From JBCBSZ01 sp039185015 (lineage in GTDB: Bacteria > Actinomycetota > Acidimicrobiia > Acidimicrobiales > Poriferisodalaceae), in the NCBI GenBank assembly GCA_039185015.1, contig JBCDAU010000078.1, positions 1-6,253 of the forward strand: a stretch of 6,253 nucleotides of DNA, written 5' to 3'. A program made the position numbers and the translations under genes. This document shows, piece by piece, positions 5,645 to 6,253 of this stretch. The notes under the pieces were generated by a model. The model was given only the letters and a program-made list of their open reading frames with translations. It was not told the DNA's origin and searched no databases. Every line of letters begins with the position of its first letter. Position 1 is the stretch's first letter.

Positions 5645-6253
5645 TTGCCTCGCATCAGGGTCCGGTCATCTCCGACGTGTCACTGATCGAGGTCGACGGG
5701 CTCGCTGCGTTGGGTGTCGACGCCACCTCGCATCGACTCATGTGGCCGACGACCGGATCGTTGCGGGCCGACACCGGGCGGCGGCGCCTGGTGGCCACGG
5801 CCACGCTCGGCGCCTGGGTACCCGCAGGGCACGAGGTCGTCCTCCACGTCGTCGACGGAGCCTGGGTGGTCAGGTTCCGTGCCGAAGGATGTCCGACCAG
5901 CTGGGCCACCCCCACGCAGCTCGTCCTGGACGGCTTCACGCGGTCCGTCCTCGCCCACCTCGGCGATCACGCCGGTCGGCCGTGGGCCGCCGAGTTGGCG
6001 TCCGCAGCTCTCGACCACCTCGCCGAGGCGCTCCGCCAGCGCGTCGGACAGCTGCCCCTACCCGACGATCCTGCCGCCCGTGAGGTCGCCATGGCCCTGC
6101 TCTCGGATCCCGCGAACGCCTGGACGTTGGCGGACTGGGCCGCCGAGGTCGGCAGCAGCGGTCGCACGCTGCAACGCCGCTTCCGCGAGGACACCGGTCT
6201 GGCGTTCGCCCAGTGGCGGTCACGCCTGCGGATGCAGGTCGCCGTCGCTGCCC
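5629..6253 (+). CDS. AraC-family transcriptional regulator, 3' end outside window
   Basis: The frame opens at ATG 5629 and stays open to the last base, giving 208 residues. The C-terminal part is a clear AraC/XylS DNA-binding domain. TLADWAAEVGSSGRTLQRRF (166-185) is the first helix-turn-helix, followed by REDTGLAFAQWRSRLRMQ (186-203), the linker helix and entry to the second unit. This resembles regulators of the type with FxxxTGxSFxxWRRQxRL. The N-terminal 130 or so residues fit a small cupin-like sensor, including the beta-rich WVPAGHEVVLHVVDGAWVVRF. About 40 residues including the second helix-turn-helix are probably missing. The start is uncertain: GTG 5626 and ATG 5629 lack a good Shine-Dalgarno (AGGGG lies about 15 bases away), and GTG 5677 is an alternative. 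The gene is divergent from the membrane protein gene across about 108 bases. Targets are unknown; the neighbouring membrane protein is a reasonable candidate. Confidence 0.88.
   Translation, partial: MFGEPIASHQGPVISDVSLIEVDGLAALGVDATSHRLMWPTTGSLRADTGRRRLVATATLGAWVPAGHEVVLHVVDGAWVVRFRAEGCPTSWATPTQLVLDGFTRSVLAHLGDHAGRPWAAELASAALDHLAEALRQRVGQLPLPDDPAAREVAMALLSDPANAWTLADWAAEVGSSGRTLQRRFREDTGLAFAQWRSRLRMQVAVAA

Noticed and set aside
5521..5655. N-terminal extension of the membrane protein to 166 residues
   Set aside because: The added part is Arg/Pro/Gly-rich, does not look like a signal or membrane segment, and overlaps the start of the divergent AraC gene.
5936..6223. Minus-strand frames opposite the AraC regulator
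   Set aside because: They are antisense to the clear AraC helix-turn-helix coding frame and have biased Arg-rich composition.

Overview
This is a GC-rich window (about 70% G+C by eye) in which GTG starts are common, genes overlap by four bases (GTGA), and the proteins look actinobacterial. The gene style fits Actinomycetota, perhaps a non-mycobacterial or Acidimicrobiia-like lineage. That placement is inferred from composition and protein style, not from a marker gene. I see no mobile element, CRISPR array, tRNA or rRNA.

Left part (1-4239, plus strand) is a tightly packed acyl-CoA catabolic operon, entered at its left edge. It holds the 3' end of a methylcrotonyl-CoA/geranyl-CoA carboxylase-type beta (carboxyltransferase) subunit, a complete biotin-carrying alpha subunit, a TetR-family regulator and a complete acyl-CoA dehydrogenase. 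The first three are joined by GTGA overlaps and the dehydrogenase follows after 10 bases. The gene order recalls the mycobacterial accD1-accA1-fadE19 leucine-degradation locus, with a TetR gene inserted. The likely chemistry is FAD-dependent desaturation of a branched-chain acyl-CoA such as isovaleryl-CoA, then biotin-dependent carboxylation of the resulting 3-methyl-enoyl-CoA. A citronellol/geranyl-CoA-type isoprenoid route is the main alternative. The TetR protein is the obvious candidate local regulator.

Middle part (4240-5154) is a separately controlled gene for a class III extradiol dioxygenase of the DODA/LigB superfamily. It has a very strong Shine-Dalgarno sequence. A perfect inverted repeat, GTTCAA-GA-TTGAAC, lies between a -10-like hexamer and the ribosome binding site, where a repressor operator would be expected.

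Right part (5155-6253): a small four-helix membrane protein of unknown function lies on the minus strand, convergent with the dioxygenase so that the two stop codons abut. Divergent from it, running off the right edge, is an AraC-family regulator whose helix-turn-helix domain is visible but incomplete. Its start region carries a 7-bp direct repeat with a 21-bp period.

Nothing here looks like a wholly new system. The points most worth a second look are the operator-like palindrome before the dioxygenase, the variant active-site motif of that dioxygenase, the shifted catalytic glutamate of the dehydrogenase, and the repeat at the AraC gene start.
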